Shown here in pieces: positions 21,438-32,612 of a DNA stretch of 64,000 nt. How positions within the stretch are numbered: position 1 is the first letter of the stretch; every line of letters begins with the position of its first letter. Made by a program: the position numbers and the translations under genes. The notes under the pieces were generated by a model that had not been told where the DNA came from, made no database searches, and saw only the letters and a list, made by a program, of their open reading frames with translations. The DNA lies in contig JAPYXD010000753.1 of assembly GCA_030998225.1 (NCBI GenBank), positions 2,356,001 to 2,420,000 of the forward strand, given 5' to 3'. Source of the DNA: Diplolepis rosae. Taxonomy: Eukaryota > Arthropoda > Insecta > Hymenoptera > Diplolepididae.

Positions 21438-21721
21438 AAAAAATCATATTACGATGTGGTGGGTAAAAAAATTTTAATTTTGTAAACTAGTGTATTTTTT
21501 GAAAATCACAATAAAAATTACCCCATCAATAATTTGTCATTTATATTTATGATACCCAGGTGGAAATTTATAACTGGCATAATACTGATTTAAGCTTCAA
21601 TTGGTACGTATAATGAATATTTTTGGCTGAATATTTGGAACAATTTAGCGATAATCACCCAGTAAAAAACTTTGATTAAATCAAAAAAAATTATTTGTTT
21701 GAAAGATTTATTTTAATTTAA

Positions 21722-22043
21722 CATTTATTCGTTCATGTGAGATTACTTTTTTAATTTACAAAGTATCTTTTTGAAAATTTGGGAAACGTAACAAAAGACA
21801 ATAAAGCACGACTCTTAACTTCTTTTTAGTAAAAATTTTGGAAAGAATTCGAAAACTTCTCGACAATTACAGTTAACTGTAAATTTTTTTGTAAAATTTT
21901 TACTCAAAGGAAGATGAGAGACGTTATATATCGTGTTTTGTAGTATTTTCCAAATTTCCAGGAAGACATTCTGTAAAATAAAAAAGTTATCTTGCACGAA
22001 CTTTTACAGGAATTTGGTCACGTGATCTGGTTGATCCATGGCC
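21722..22043. mobile_element. MITE-2 copy, left terminus deleted
   Basis: The right end GATCTGGTTGATCCATGGCC is intact; about 35-40 bp at the left end, including its CACGTG, are missing. The centre ACAGTTAACTGT is intact. The minus-strand frame 21815-21997 is not a gene. Confidence 0.8.
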
Positions 22044-22174
22044 TTTAGGAAGTGATTTATTTAGATTCAATACAATTTGTTTTATTCAAATAAAATATCT
22101 TTGAACCAACTAAAAATTTGTTCAAATTAAATAAATTTTAACCTTAAATCAAACAATTTATATCTTGGACCATA

Positions 22175-22634
22175 CACTGAAAAAACAGTATAGCTAAGAG
22201 AACTATATTTTGGTCCTCAGAACCAGAAAATATTGCTATCAGACCAATGCTACGGTATGGTCCTCAGAACTATACGAGTATAGGTGAGACAGCTATACAA
22301 GTTCGTTGATATGACAATACCATGTATAGCGATCGTAAACAAAATATTATGCCATCGTTATCGCTCTTGTAAATTTTCACGTGTGATAAAACAATACGCA
22401 ATAGGCAAAAATGGTCTTCCAAAGAAATAAAAAATGCTCCAAACAAACTGACAAACGCTTCGAAAAAACGCCTCGAAAAAATGACACTTCTTTCTCATTT
22501 CGAGGTTAGAGTCGCGTGCATGCGAAGCAATGTGTGGGTCGCGCGGCAAACCAGTATGGTTGTCTCACCTATACCGCATGGGTCGAGACACTATATACCG
22601 GTAAAGGTCGAACAGCTATACTGTTTTTTCCGTG
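22175..22634. mobile_element. TA-flanked MITE, CACTGAAAAAACAGTATAGC ends
   Basis: 460 bp with inverted ends CACTGAAAAAACAGTATAGCT and AGCTATACTGTTTTTTCCGTG, TA at 22173-22174 and 22635-22636. Other MITE-1 copies show the empty site GACCATATATCAATGC. Contains repeats of GTATGGTCCTCAGAAC and CTATAC. The open frames 22358-22549 and 22481-22867 cross the element and are not genes. Confidence 0.8.
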
Positions 22635-23290
22635 TATATCAATGCATTAATTTCTTTGTTTTGAAGAAAAGTTTATTTAGTTTAAAGCCATATTTATTTG
22701 GCAAAGATATTTTGTTTGAATTAAACAAATGTTATTTTACTCAAATAAATCTTTTGTTTAATCAAAAAAAGCCTTTGAAACAAATTATTTTCATCCATTC
22801 AATCAAATCTTTTGTCTCAGTGCATAGACCAACTGGATCACATAACGTCGGTCCAAAGATTTTATAATGAGGGAATACCTCTGATGGAAGAGACTCAGAC
22901 TCTTATCTTTTGAAATTAAATTTAAATTTTATTTTTTTAAATTTGTTTATTAATAATTATAAAAAACCTTCGGGAATATAATGAAGTTCAAAGGAAGAAA
23001 CGGAAGAAGATTTGAAGGTTGCCTTCTTATCTTCCCTTTTTCCTTACGTTATTTTTCTTTTTGGGATAAGTATAGGTATCTTTAATTCTCCAAACTGAAC
23101 CAGTTTTTGAAATTTGAATTCAGATTTACTTTCGAGTTTGGGTTACTTTGGATTAGAAAATTATATTAAAAAAATCCTATTTCTCACTTTCTACAAAAAA
23201 GAAGCATTTACCGAATAAATATAAAATCCAGTCAAAATATTAATTATTGTAAAAAGAATTTGTGGGAAACTAATAATCATTCTTCGATCA

Positions 23291-25150
23291 CGTGACCCAT
23301 TAACTCCACATCCTTAATGAAAATTCACACAAAAGCGGATTCAAACTCCAGCATTGCTTTTATAGACTAGGTTCTAAAATTGATCAGGGCAAACTAGTCA
23401 GAATCTATCCTGAGCCAATCATAATTTCCACTTGATCATCATAAAAGAACCCAGAGCCTAGAAATTCTGAAAGCTGACGGAAATTATTAATTAACTTTTA
23501 TCTGAGAAAAGCAAAGACTAGGCACATCTTAGAGGACAAATAAAATAGTAAATCAAAATCAACGACTCATAAAAGAAAGTTCCTCCTAGGGGTGACACAC
23601 ATGTATATGACGAACGTCAAATTATGTCGTTTTGTCGGACTGTTATGCACATAAAAACGAACGAAAGCCCTTCGTGATTTGCTATTAGCTCAAATATCGC
23701 CTTGCTAAGGACGAGAGTAATAATTTATCCGAGCATGGGGCGCGACTACCCTGGCGTTTAGCGTCCAAGGGAGAAGAGGAGACGCAACGCCCCCGGAGCT
23801 TACCATCCGGCTCGGTGTAGCGCAAAAATAAGTGAGTGTATGATGCACGAGCGAAGGGGAATTATACTCGGCGTTGTAAGTGGAAATAAAAGGGGGTTGC
23901 CACGGACAGCCAAGAGGGCTGAATACCTTTCCTAGCGGCTACTGAACAGACAATTCGAAAGGCTTTATATCCTAAATCGCAGACCAGTCGGCGATTCTCT
24001 GGACGAAAATAATCGTCTTTCGCTCTCTTGAGCTCTGTTCCGATCTCAATGGTCCAACCAAAGTAGATATCAAAAAGAGAAGGGACTGACTTTTCTCGAC
24101 ACCTCTTGTCCCAACTACTTGCCACTCAAATAGAAATCGAGCCAGGAAATACTGCATTAAAGATGAATTTCTCTCGGCGAGTTTATAGTTGAAGAATAAA
24201 TGTTGACGATTTCTAAAAAAAACATGAACGCTTCGCCAGCAAAGATCCTTTTGAAATAAGCTCTTCGTTGCAAGAGGTCGTCTTTCTTTCTCTTCGCCTA
24301 TAAATCTAACCGATCTTTCTCCGCCATGACTCCCGCATTATTCAAGCTCCGACCCCCTTCGAAGAAACGCAGCAGCAATGATCGGTGAGAAGCTCTAGTT
24401 CGCTTACTGCCCGGAGGCAGTATCGCAAAGAGTTTTCATTCTTTTCTGCTCCTTTTTTTTTATTTTTTTATTTTTTTTAATGATACCGTCTGCGAAGCCA
24501 TATCAGTTTGCACAAAGTAAAACTAAAATAAATGCAAACTCCGACCTGCTTTTTTCTCCTACGACCATCAGCGAAACCTTCGGGGGGGCTCCCCCCCCCC
24601 CTCGCGCCCCTTTCCTACAGCCCTTTAGGAAAGCGTTTCACAGCAGTAGAATTAATTAGCGACGCCCTCCTTCCAGTCGATCGAAGAATATTCGCTTCGA
24701 CGCACAAAGTTGGATACCCAACTAGTATCACAGCATCCGGAACGGTGGATGAAGTTACGCACAGGAAAGGGTTCGGGAATGAGAGAGGATGCTGTCGTGA
24801 GAGATAGATGTAATAATTATTATCCAGTTTGTTGAATGATTCTTGTTAGATATCCTTACTGATGGAAGGGTCTACTGGAGACAAGTCGAGAGGTGAGGTA
24901 GAAATCCCATTAGCAAACTTGGCATTTAGGTGTCAATCCTGAATTTCTGGCTTTCAATTTCATCGAAATATAATTCCAACTCATTTCGTGATTAATACTC
25001 GAAATTTTGAAAGTTTTGTTTGAATCGTTTTTTTTTTAATTTTCAAATAATTGTAAATACTTTGAAGTCAATTGGGCCACGCGACTAGATGAAAATTTAA
25101 TCCATTCTCACGAGATAACTCAACAAATCTGAAAACATTGGCGTAAAATT
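23291..25150. other. Locally GC-rich DNA, no gene recognised
   Basis: From about 23590 to 24810 composition is clearly less AT-rich than the rest of the window, with no similarity to its repeat families. Open frames 23862-24125 (minus) and 24532-24807 (plus) are under 95 codons and have no recognisable domain. A G/C homopolymer pair (GGGGGGG ctCCCCCCCCCC) lies at 24582-24602. This is a plausible place for untranslated exons, a promoter or a decayed gene, but nothing I see establishes one. Confidence 0.35.
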
Positions 25151-25159
25151 ACCAAGTTA

Positions 25160-25760
25160 TTTGGTTATCAGGGTGTTTACATAAATCCTGAAAAAAAATT
25201 CCCTGACTTTTCGAGTTTTTTTTTCTGGTATTTCTAGATTTTTCCAGGTATCGCTTTTTGGCCATTCAAGTATGGAATATGGGATTTTATAACCCCCCCC
25301 CCCCCCATGCAGACCTGTGTGTGGCGGGTGGGGGGACGGGGGTGATTCCCCCGGGCGCGTAGGGTTGTTTACCCTTTGAAAAAAACAGAAAGGGGCGGGA
25401 GGGCCCGATGAATTTTTCCCCCCAGGCCCGAATTTTCTCGCAACGGCCCTGCACCCATACCATTAAAGCATCATCTAATAATTGAGTAACCCCATTTGTT
25501 ATCCACGTGTCAATATTTGAATTGTAATTATTTAAATTAATTTAATTTAGATAACAATATGACGGACGATGAAACTTTTCTTTGTTTAGGAACGAAAAGT
25601 TTATTAAGAAAAAAATGTAATGTCATTATTTAATTTTCTTACAATAAAAAAAAAAATTTAGTCTGCTTGAAAAAATCCCCTGACATTTCCAGGTTTTTCC
25701 AGGTATACAAAAATTTGCTGACAATTCCAAGGTTTCCAGGGTCTGGAGACTCTGGAGACG
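25160..25760. repeat. Dispersed repeat with CCAGGTTTTTCCAGG words
   Basis: The left part has ATTCCCTGACTTTTCGAG and TTTTTCCAGGTAT. The right part has CCCCTGACATTTCCAGG, TTTTTCCAGGTATAC and AAGGTTTCCAGGG. A C15 run (25292-25306) and a G-rich zone to 25440 lie in between. Related words occur near 39520-39590 and 40985. Element class not determined. Confidence 0.5.
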
Positions 25761-27112
25761 CATGATAAATTCCAAAATAACGTACTTTTTTATAATAATT
25801 CACATTTATTATGATTTCTATTATAGAATAACTTTTATTATAATAAATATGTAAACTTTATACTTATTTAGTTGAATAAAGAATATTATAACTCGTAATC
25901 TGTTAATTCTCAAAATTGAGAAATTGAGTTCGAGTTAAAGTCTAAAAAGAAATTAAAATTAGATCTGAAAAAAAATCGATTTTTCATTGATTTCAAAAAT
26001 TTTAAGATCTACAACTTATCATTTACACGGAGAATAACATTTTTCTAAATTATCAAACTATTTGATAAAATTTCCCATCTAGATGAGAATTTTCATCGGT
26101 AATTCAACGTATTCTATAACAGAAATCCTAATAAATGTGAATTATTATAAAAAAGTGAGTCGCTTTAGAATTTATCATGCGTTTCCAAATAGTTTGGTAA
26201 TTTTAAACAAATGTTTTTTTCTGTCTACTGAACAAAGTCAGAAGATATATCAGATTTATACTCGCATAGAAATTATCTAGCACGAAATGATTAACGTATA
26301 ATTTAGTCATGTAGTGCTACATGGCCTTAAATTTGAATAATGTCTCTTTTCGGAAATTCAATTTTGAAATTCTTGAATTTTAAATTTTCAATTGAGAAAC
26401 CTTTGTGTTATACAGAAATATTCAAGTCGGTTTCATTTATACACGAAATTATTTCTCAGAAAGTGTTTTTCTTTACAGAAAATAAAGATTTTTTTCAATC
26501 AATATTCAAAATTCCAAAAATATTTTTGGATTTTAGATTCTGATTGGAACAAATCGTAGAAAAGATTTTGTATCTTGCGAAAATTCTATATGTTTTCAGG
26601 AAATGCAATTTTTCGTATAAAAACACATTTGCCTTTCTATCACATTCATTATTCCATTATAAGTTTTCTTCTAACTTCAGACTTGAATAAAGAATACTAT
26701 TTCACACTCTCTGGACCTTTTTTTGTTTTGCAATGTTTTATGCGTTTTATAGGGAAACGAAACAAGACACTTGGACTGCATTTAAAATACCACAATGCAG
26801 CTTCAGCAGTTTCAGAAAAAAAAAAGAGAGAGGGAGAGAAACGTACCTCTCTCTTTCTCGTGAATTCGAGTTTCAATGGCTCACGTATGTCGGCGAGGGG
26901 ATGTCGAAATTAGCACGTAAATCCCTATCTTCCGCCCCCAACTCGCACGTCACGTGTGTGTGCCCTTGACGATTCGTTTCTGTTAGAGTTACAACGAACA
27001 AACGCGTCTGGAATGAAATTGCAAAAAATTCACAGTTTTACGGAAGAACTACCATCGAAGCAGCTACAGAATTTCCCCAAAGGCACTTTTTGTAACGGTC
27101 AACTGGATTTTA
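25761..27112. other. Unassigned DNA with a MITE-2 end fragment
   Basis: 26291-26330 (ATTTAGTCATGTAGTGC, ACATGGCCTTAA) is the right end of a MITE-2. 26027-26060 starts TACACGGAGAATAAC, similar to the ends of 52306-52584. 26820-27000 is GC-richer with a GAGAGAGGGAGAGA tract. Frames 26575-26913 and 26733-26969 overlap in different phases and have no family motif. Confidence 0.4.
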
Positions 27113-29172
27113 ATTAAAAAAATCTGCCCGCTACGCGGGCACATTCTCATCGCGCGCTTCGCGCGCAGCTCGCTTCGCTCGCAAGCTTGAGCGCGCGATT
27201 TGATCATCGCGCTTCGCGCTCGGTCTTGTGCTCTTCGCATACATTTAAGTTTATTTCTTATAATTTAATACTGAAGCTCAAACCAATTTTATAATATTAA
27301 AGATGATGTGAATTACTCATTTTCTCAAATTCACTAAATTTCTTTTTCAGTTTAAGTGAAACAGGAAATTCAATTTACTTAAGGCTCTATCGGCCTTAAG
27401 GAAAACATTCTCATCATGACACTCGCGCTTCGCGCTCGATTTTCTGTATACATTTCAGTAACTTTTTAATAAATTACATGATTAAAATAATTTATTTTCT
27501 TCCAAATCTCTCAAAAAGAAAAAATAATCGTAGACTTTATTTAAGGTAGTACGATCACGAAAATTAGACCTCAGGCTAAAATAGATAATTTTGCTTTCAA
27601 GAATAGCAATATTATTATTGAAGGGCTAATTTGAAAGAGAAAAGATTGTTTTTCATGAAAAAAATTTGAAACACAAAAAAATAATGTTATTAATAAATTT
27701 CATTTTTGCCCAAACTTACTTTCTTATCGCTTGGAGCCAAATTTTTAAAAATGATGCGATTATAATAAATCACGGTTCATTTTATTAGGAAAAGATCCTC
27801 TACAACTTGACCGTTTCCGATTTTTGAAAATGAATTCTTTAATGGCTGAAATTATAAAAAAACAATTTTTCAAAACAAAATTTTTATAAACAAATTGCTG
27901 TATTTGATAATAATTAATTCAATTTCAAAAATAGGAAACGGTCAAGTTGTAGAGAATCTTTTTTCTAAAAAAATGAACCATAATTTATTAGAATCGCATC
28001 ATTTTCAAAAATTTGACTCGAAGCGATAAGAAAATAAGTTTGGGCAAAAATAAAATTTATTAATAACATTATTTTTTTGTGTTTCAAATTTTTTTCATAA
28101 AAATAATCTTTTCTCATTCAAATTGGCCCTTCGATAATAATGTTGCTATTCTTGAAAGCAAAATTATCTATTTTTGTCTGAGGTCTAATTTTCGTGATCG
28201 TACTACCTTAAGGAAACGATTTTGCAGAACAACAACGCTTATTTCGTATCTCACATATTTTGGTGAAAAAAATCGAATTTTTTTTATGTTAAGAATCAAA
28301 ACATAAAATATACATCCTGTCGAGAAATTTTTTAATAAGAATGTGTAGACCTCATTTAGGCAAATAATTTTTCATCTAAACTTTTTTTATGTATCTCATA
28401 TATTTTGTCTAAAAAATGGAATTATTGAATTTTAATCGTATTTTTTGGAATTGAAACGAAAAATATATGTTTTTTCATAAACTGTATAAAACAAAACTTG
28501 TAGATCATTTTGAAACGAACAACTTTGTATTCTTACGTTTTTTTCGTATTTCACATATTATTGTTAAAAAATTGAATTTTGGATTTTCAATAGATTATTT
28601 TTGAATTAAAAAAAAAATATGCATCTTATGAAAAAATGTTACAATTCAAATTTGTAGGTCTTTATGTAGAAAATAATATTGTATCATAACGTTTTTTCGT
28701 ATCTCGTATAATTTAACTGGAAAATGGAATTTTGATATTGACTTTTTTCGAATTTGAATATGCTGTAACATTTCTAATTTTGATTTAATCAAAAAATGTT
28801 ATTAGGATAATTTTTAGAGATTTATGAGCACTATCAAAAACCAGGATTGGAATTTTTGATTTTTTCAAAAAATTATTTTCAAAAACACAAAAGTAGTGCT
28901 CCATCCTTCAATTTTGATTGGATGTGGCTGGTTAACGAACTTGTCCTTACTTTTTCGGCTCCGATAAAGTGTACCAAAGCTCAATTCAATCTGATAATTC
29001 TATCGAGAGTTATGCCGCACACGACCTACAGACAGACAGACAGACAGACACTTTCGTAAAAACCCTTTTTTCGGACTCAGGGGGTCTCAAAACGTAAAGA
29101 TTTGATGAAATTTTCGAAGGTCATTTGTCATAAAACCAATACCTTCTCATCCATGATGAGAATGTAAAAATT
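27113..29172 (+). repeat. Hairpin-cluster repeat, copy 2
   Basis: Full-length reverse-complement partner of 3510-5000. Starts with the GC-hairpin block (27124-27226), then CTTAAGGctctatcgGCCTTAAG, the MITE-3 insertion at 27541-28211, and ends with the CAGACAGACAGACAGACAGAC run (29029-29049) and CTCATCCATGATGAGAATG. Lacks the SINE of copy 1, giving its empty site. Copies are about 22 kb apart. Confidence 0.85.
27545..28207. mobile_element. MITE-3 with perfect TTAA duplication and empty site
   Basis: 663 bp between TTAA at 27541-27544 and 28208-28211. Ends GGTAGTACGATCACG and CGTGATCGTACTACC are perfect inverted repeats. Copy 1 of the host repeat reads (reverse complement) GACTTTATTTAAGGAAACG with a single TTAA, the exact unoccupied site. 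Confidence 0.93.
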
Positions 29173-29381
29173 GTTTGAAAATTTTACAGATTTAATGTCT
29201 GAGATTAGTTACATATTATTTTGTATGTAATTAAGATCATATATAACTTATCCGATCCCTACCTTACCGACACTTCTTTTCATCATTCGGTCTTCCATAT
29301 TGAGTTACGGCTTAAAACTTTGAATAATTGAGTAAATAGCACCAAGGAACCTTTATCTGCTCTTAAATGTGTATAATTATT

Positions 29382-29636
29382 CACTGAGAAAAAAGATTTA
29401 TTTGAATTAAATAACATTTCTTTAATCAAAACAAAATATTTTTGGGTCAAATAAATATTTGTTTAAATCAAATAAATCTTTCTACAAAACAAAGAAATTA
29501 ATGCATTGATAACTGATAAAAGGTATTGTATAATTTTTATTTGGTTTAAAGATACTTTGTTCGAATCAAACAAATTTCATTTGATTCAAATGATTCATTT
29601 CTTTAAATCAAAGAAAGTCTTTTAAACAAATAACTT
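29382..29636 (+). mobile_element. MITE-1 copy, internally shortened
   Basis: CACTGAGAAAAAAGATTTATT to AAGTCTTTTAAACAAATAAC followed by CTGAG. It is about 255 bp against the usual 380, with the outer ATTGAATCAAAG segment missing from the left arm. Confidence 0.7.
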
Positions 29637-29639
29637 CCT

Positions 29640-30000
29640 GAGTTTAATGTAAGTTAATAAGTTTTCAATCCGAATTAATCCGAGCACGGATTGATACAAA
29701 CCTAATTTTTAATCAGAATTAATCCGAATTGTTGCAAGCTCGGATTTATTCCGATTGAAAATTCGGTTTGGAACAATCCGAGCTCGGGTTGATTCGGATT
29801 GAAAACTTGGTTTCGGATTGGTTTTGATTCATTTGGATTGTTGCCTCGGATTAAATCGGATTAGGTCGGATCGATTCTTTACCGTTTTTCATAAAACGAG
29901 TTACAAAACGTTTTTCGGATTAGTTCAGAATGATTCGCATTGCTTCGGATACAGATATCGGAATGAATCGGAATAGTTCTGATTGGCTCGGAATGAATTT
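29640..30000. repeat. AATCCGAAT/CGGATT-rich repeat
   Basis: Contains TCCGAATTAATCCGAGC, CGGATTGAAAATTCGG and related words in both orientations, related to 1850-2235. The minus-strand frame 29879-30094 is built from it (IRTIPIHSDICIRS-like) and is not a gene. Confidence 0.55.
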
Positions 30001-31239
30001 CTATCCGATACTTTCGCCAGGTTATTAACGAAGATGGTGCGAAAAAAGTCAAGATTTCAAAGTTTTCTTCAATTATAAACAACTCCTGCAACAAAGGACA
30101 CTTTTTAACTTTTCTCAGCTTATTATAAAGGTAAATTTACATAAATAATCATCACCGTATGAAAAATATTTTGATACATTTTTTCTTGATACTATTAAAG
30201 TTAAAAGTTAGAAAAACGAAGTTGTGAAAATGCAAAGAATTCTCATACTTGAAAAATGACAAAAATTGGTAATATGAAAAAAATACAAAACATCATTAAA
30301 AAATATAATAAAATTATTTTCGAAATTTCTTTCATTAATAATATCAAAAATTTGAAGTTTTACAACTTTTTCGTTCTGAGCTCAGATTTTGTCTGCATTC
30401 AAGAAAAAATTATTACAATTCCCTTGTTATATTACTGAGATTCTACGTAAATCCCATTTTGAAGTGACTTTAAAAAAGTTAAAAAATATTAATTATTTTA
30501 ATAGTTATTAAAAATTTTTAAAAACTTTGAATTATTGCTTTTCTGTCAATATCTTCGTTAATAATGGATTAAAACACTTCATTTTGGGGGCAATAAATGC
30601 AGATTTTTCTCACCTTCTATTTTATTCTAAGGAAAAAATTCATTGTTAGGTATTTTAAAAATTATAAACTTTTATATGAAAGGTTAAAAACAAGTTCCCG
30701 GCGACTTTTGCACAGCAGTGTAGATAATTTTTCTGATAATGCATTACTATAAAACACTAAATTCAATATATATTTTAAAACTATTTATGAGGATTTAATA
30801 TTAAATTTAAGATAAAATTTAAATCAGGTGCAGTGAGCACTTCTCCGCCGGAAAAGCCCTGCGGGCCACATCAGCCCTCGATTTCGGTTAACCGGTTCTT
30901 CTCTCATGTCCTAGTAACTTCCTAGTAACGTTAAGCGATTTTATTACGGATGGGAAAGCACAACGGTTCGTCAGCTTAAATCGATAAACCGAAGAGCATA
31001 GGGTGGCTAAACAGAATACATACGTGCACAATGTTTCTTCATCGTGCCGAAGTACGAGCTTTAGCAGCTTTATAAGGGCACTAAAGTAATTTATCTTGAA
31101 AACTGAAATTAGTTTAGCGAAGGCTTTCCTCGCATGAACGATATAAAACCAATAAATACAAAAATCTACCTTGAGAAAAAATCTACCACTCATCAATTTT
31201 GAGTATCTTCGAATCTTCCAATTTTTCGTTTTTAAACTC
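30001..31239. other. Unassigned AT-rich DNA
   Basis: No repeat family or gene recognised. The minus-strand frame 30888-31196 (102 codons) lies in the less AT-rich last 350 bp; it has no motif that I recognise and no confirmed splice context. Confidence 0.4.
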
Positions 31240-31243
31240 TTAA

Positions 31244-32193
31244 GGATGTATGGTAAGGCCTGTCATTACCAACTACAGTCTGCGCTCTCTATAGGACCGC
31301 TCTCAATAGGGCCTCTACCCCTAATCTGTACTCGACGCTTCCCCCACCATGTGCACTGCTGAATTTAATTTCCACGGTTCTCAATAGGGCCGCGCGATCA
31401 ATACACTGAGAAAAAAATATATCAAATATACATGAAGTTGATTATGGCAAAATAAATGTAAATTAGAATGAAATTGTAATAATATTATTAAATAGTAATA
31501 AAATTTTGAACGTAAATGCTCCGTTATCTTTGTTAATTAAAAAGGAAATGGTCACTCAGAGCAAAAATTTCTAATTTTTAAATTAAATTTCAACTTTGCA
31601 AATTCAAAATGATAATTATAAATTTATGGAAGAGAATTCACGAATTATTTAATTACTATAGATTTGATTGTACAACATAATTGAAAATTAAAAAATAAAA
31701 ACGTCAATAATCTAAGGTTAGATTTTTTGATTTAATACTTTCGATGAATTTGTATGCAACTATTATACTATTATGCTTGATAATACTTACTTTAAACATT
31801 TAAATCAAATTGCACGTATTTACGTAGATGCACAAAACAATTTCGATTACAAATTGTTAATGAGGTATGGTTCGTCTCGCAGAAACGTTTCGAGCGGCCT
31901 TATTGAGAAAGGTAAAAAGTGATTCGAGCGCGATCGCTATGGCGAGTGGAGGGGGAAGTTTTTTTCTAAGAAAGCACTTCCCCTAACCGCCCGAGCTGAC
32001 ACTATAGAGAGCGCGGACTGTATATACGACCGCTTTATTTATAAAATAATAATTTTTAAAAAATTTCCGAAGAAGACAGCAATGCAGGAAAATATAACGC
32101 AATGCTGTTTTCTCCGGAAAATTTGATTAAATTCTAATTTTAATTATAAAGCAGTCGTATATAATTGGTAACGTCAGAGTCTACCACACGGCC
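31244..32193. mobile_element. TTAA-flanked element with TATAGAGAGCGCG motifs
   Basis: TTAA at 31240-31243 and 32194-32197. The right end reads (reverse complement) GGCCGTGTGGTAGAC; the left end GGATGTATGGTAAGGCC is a diverged partner. Both sides also share CATTACCAACTA-type and CGCTCTCTATAG/CTATAGAGAGCGCG sequences in inverted order, and CTCAATAGGGCC occurs on both. A TACACTGAGAAAAAAATATA start near 31401 suggests a nested MITE. Confidence 0.6.
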
Positions 32194-32447
32194 TTAAAAT
32201 GTTCTGTTTTATAATTATACAATCACCCCCATATTTTAAAAAATTATATGAAACGTTACGAAGCAAAACCCTTGATCTTTATTTCTCGAAGGAACGTTAC
32301 TTATTAAATAGTCCTTCTCAACATTATATGAAAACAAATTTGCTTTATACTAAAGAAATATTTATTTTGAATTGAATTGAAAGTTTCTTTATCAACGTAT
32401 ATGGAAGAATGTTAATTAACAAATTTATCTGTATTTTTTAGATTAAA

Positions 32448-32490
32448 ATAAATCACTGGTGAAAACTCCGATCAGAGCTAAAGCGTCTGA
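32448..32490 (+). ncRNA. Decayed hammerhead-like motif
   Basis: TAAATCACTGGTGAAAACTCC, GATCAGAGCTAAAGCGTCTGA resembles the Penelope-associated hammerhead pattern CTGATGAGAGCTCC...GGAGCGAAACGTC, with both the CUGAUGA and GAAA boxes mutated. A sister at 55061-55096 is closer to consensus. Non-functional if the assignment is right. Confidence 0.35.
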
Positions 32491-32612
32491 CATCCAGTTT
32501 TTTATTTATTATCCTAATGCTAATCTAATACTACATATGTTATATAAATATTTGGAAAAAGTCTTTTTGATCTCATTTTAAAATCCATTTTGAAAACTAA
32601 ATTTCAAGGAGG

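Larger units (their letters stand above)
21660..22822. mobile_element. MITE-1 copy with two nested insertions
   Basis: The start CAGTAAAAAACTTTGATTAAA and end CAATCAAATCTTTTGTCTCAG bracket MITE-2 (about 21722-22043) and the TA-flanked MITE at 22175-22634. Intervening MITE-1 sequence is recognisable on both sides of each. Confidence 0.8.
21433..23290 (+). repeat. Composite repeat, copy B
   Basis: Matches copy C (17603-17895) directly on its left and copy A (8190-10545) in reverse complement throughout. Order: flank, MITE-1 start, MITE-2 (left end deleted), MITE-1 remainder with a further MITE at 22175-22634, MITE-1 right end at 22822, then the flank with AGAGACTCAGACTCTTATC, GAAGGTTGCCTTCTTATC and CTGAACCAGTTTTTG. 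Confidence 0.8.

Noticed and set aside
22481..22867. 128-codon open frame
   Set aside because: Runs across the end of one MITE, MITE-1 and flanking repeat; no conserved motif.
25292..25440. C15 and G-rich run as a telomere or G-quadruplex signal
   Set aside because: Isolated homopolymers next to a dispersed repeat, no telomeric repeat unit; the runs may also be imprecise in assembly.
3606..29059. Conserved peptide FSKNYFQKH...FDWMWLVNELVL shared by 3606-3833 and 28847-29059 as a real gene
   Set aside because: Both lie in the two copies of the same repeat and the non-coding parts are equally conserved; no family recognised. Kept only as a landmark.
31401..31560. Complete MITE with TACACTGAGAAAAAAATATA start
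   Set aside because: Only the left end is convincing; the candidate right end (GTCACTCAGAGC near 31553) is too weak to define an element.
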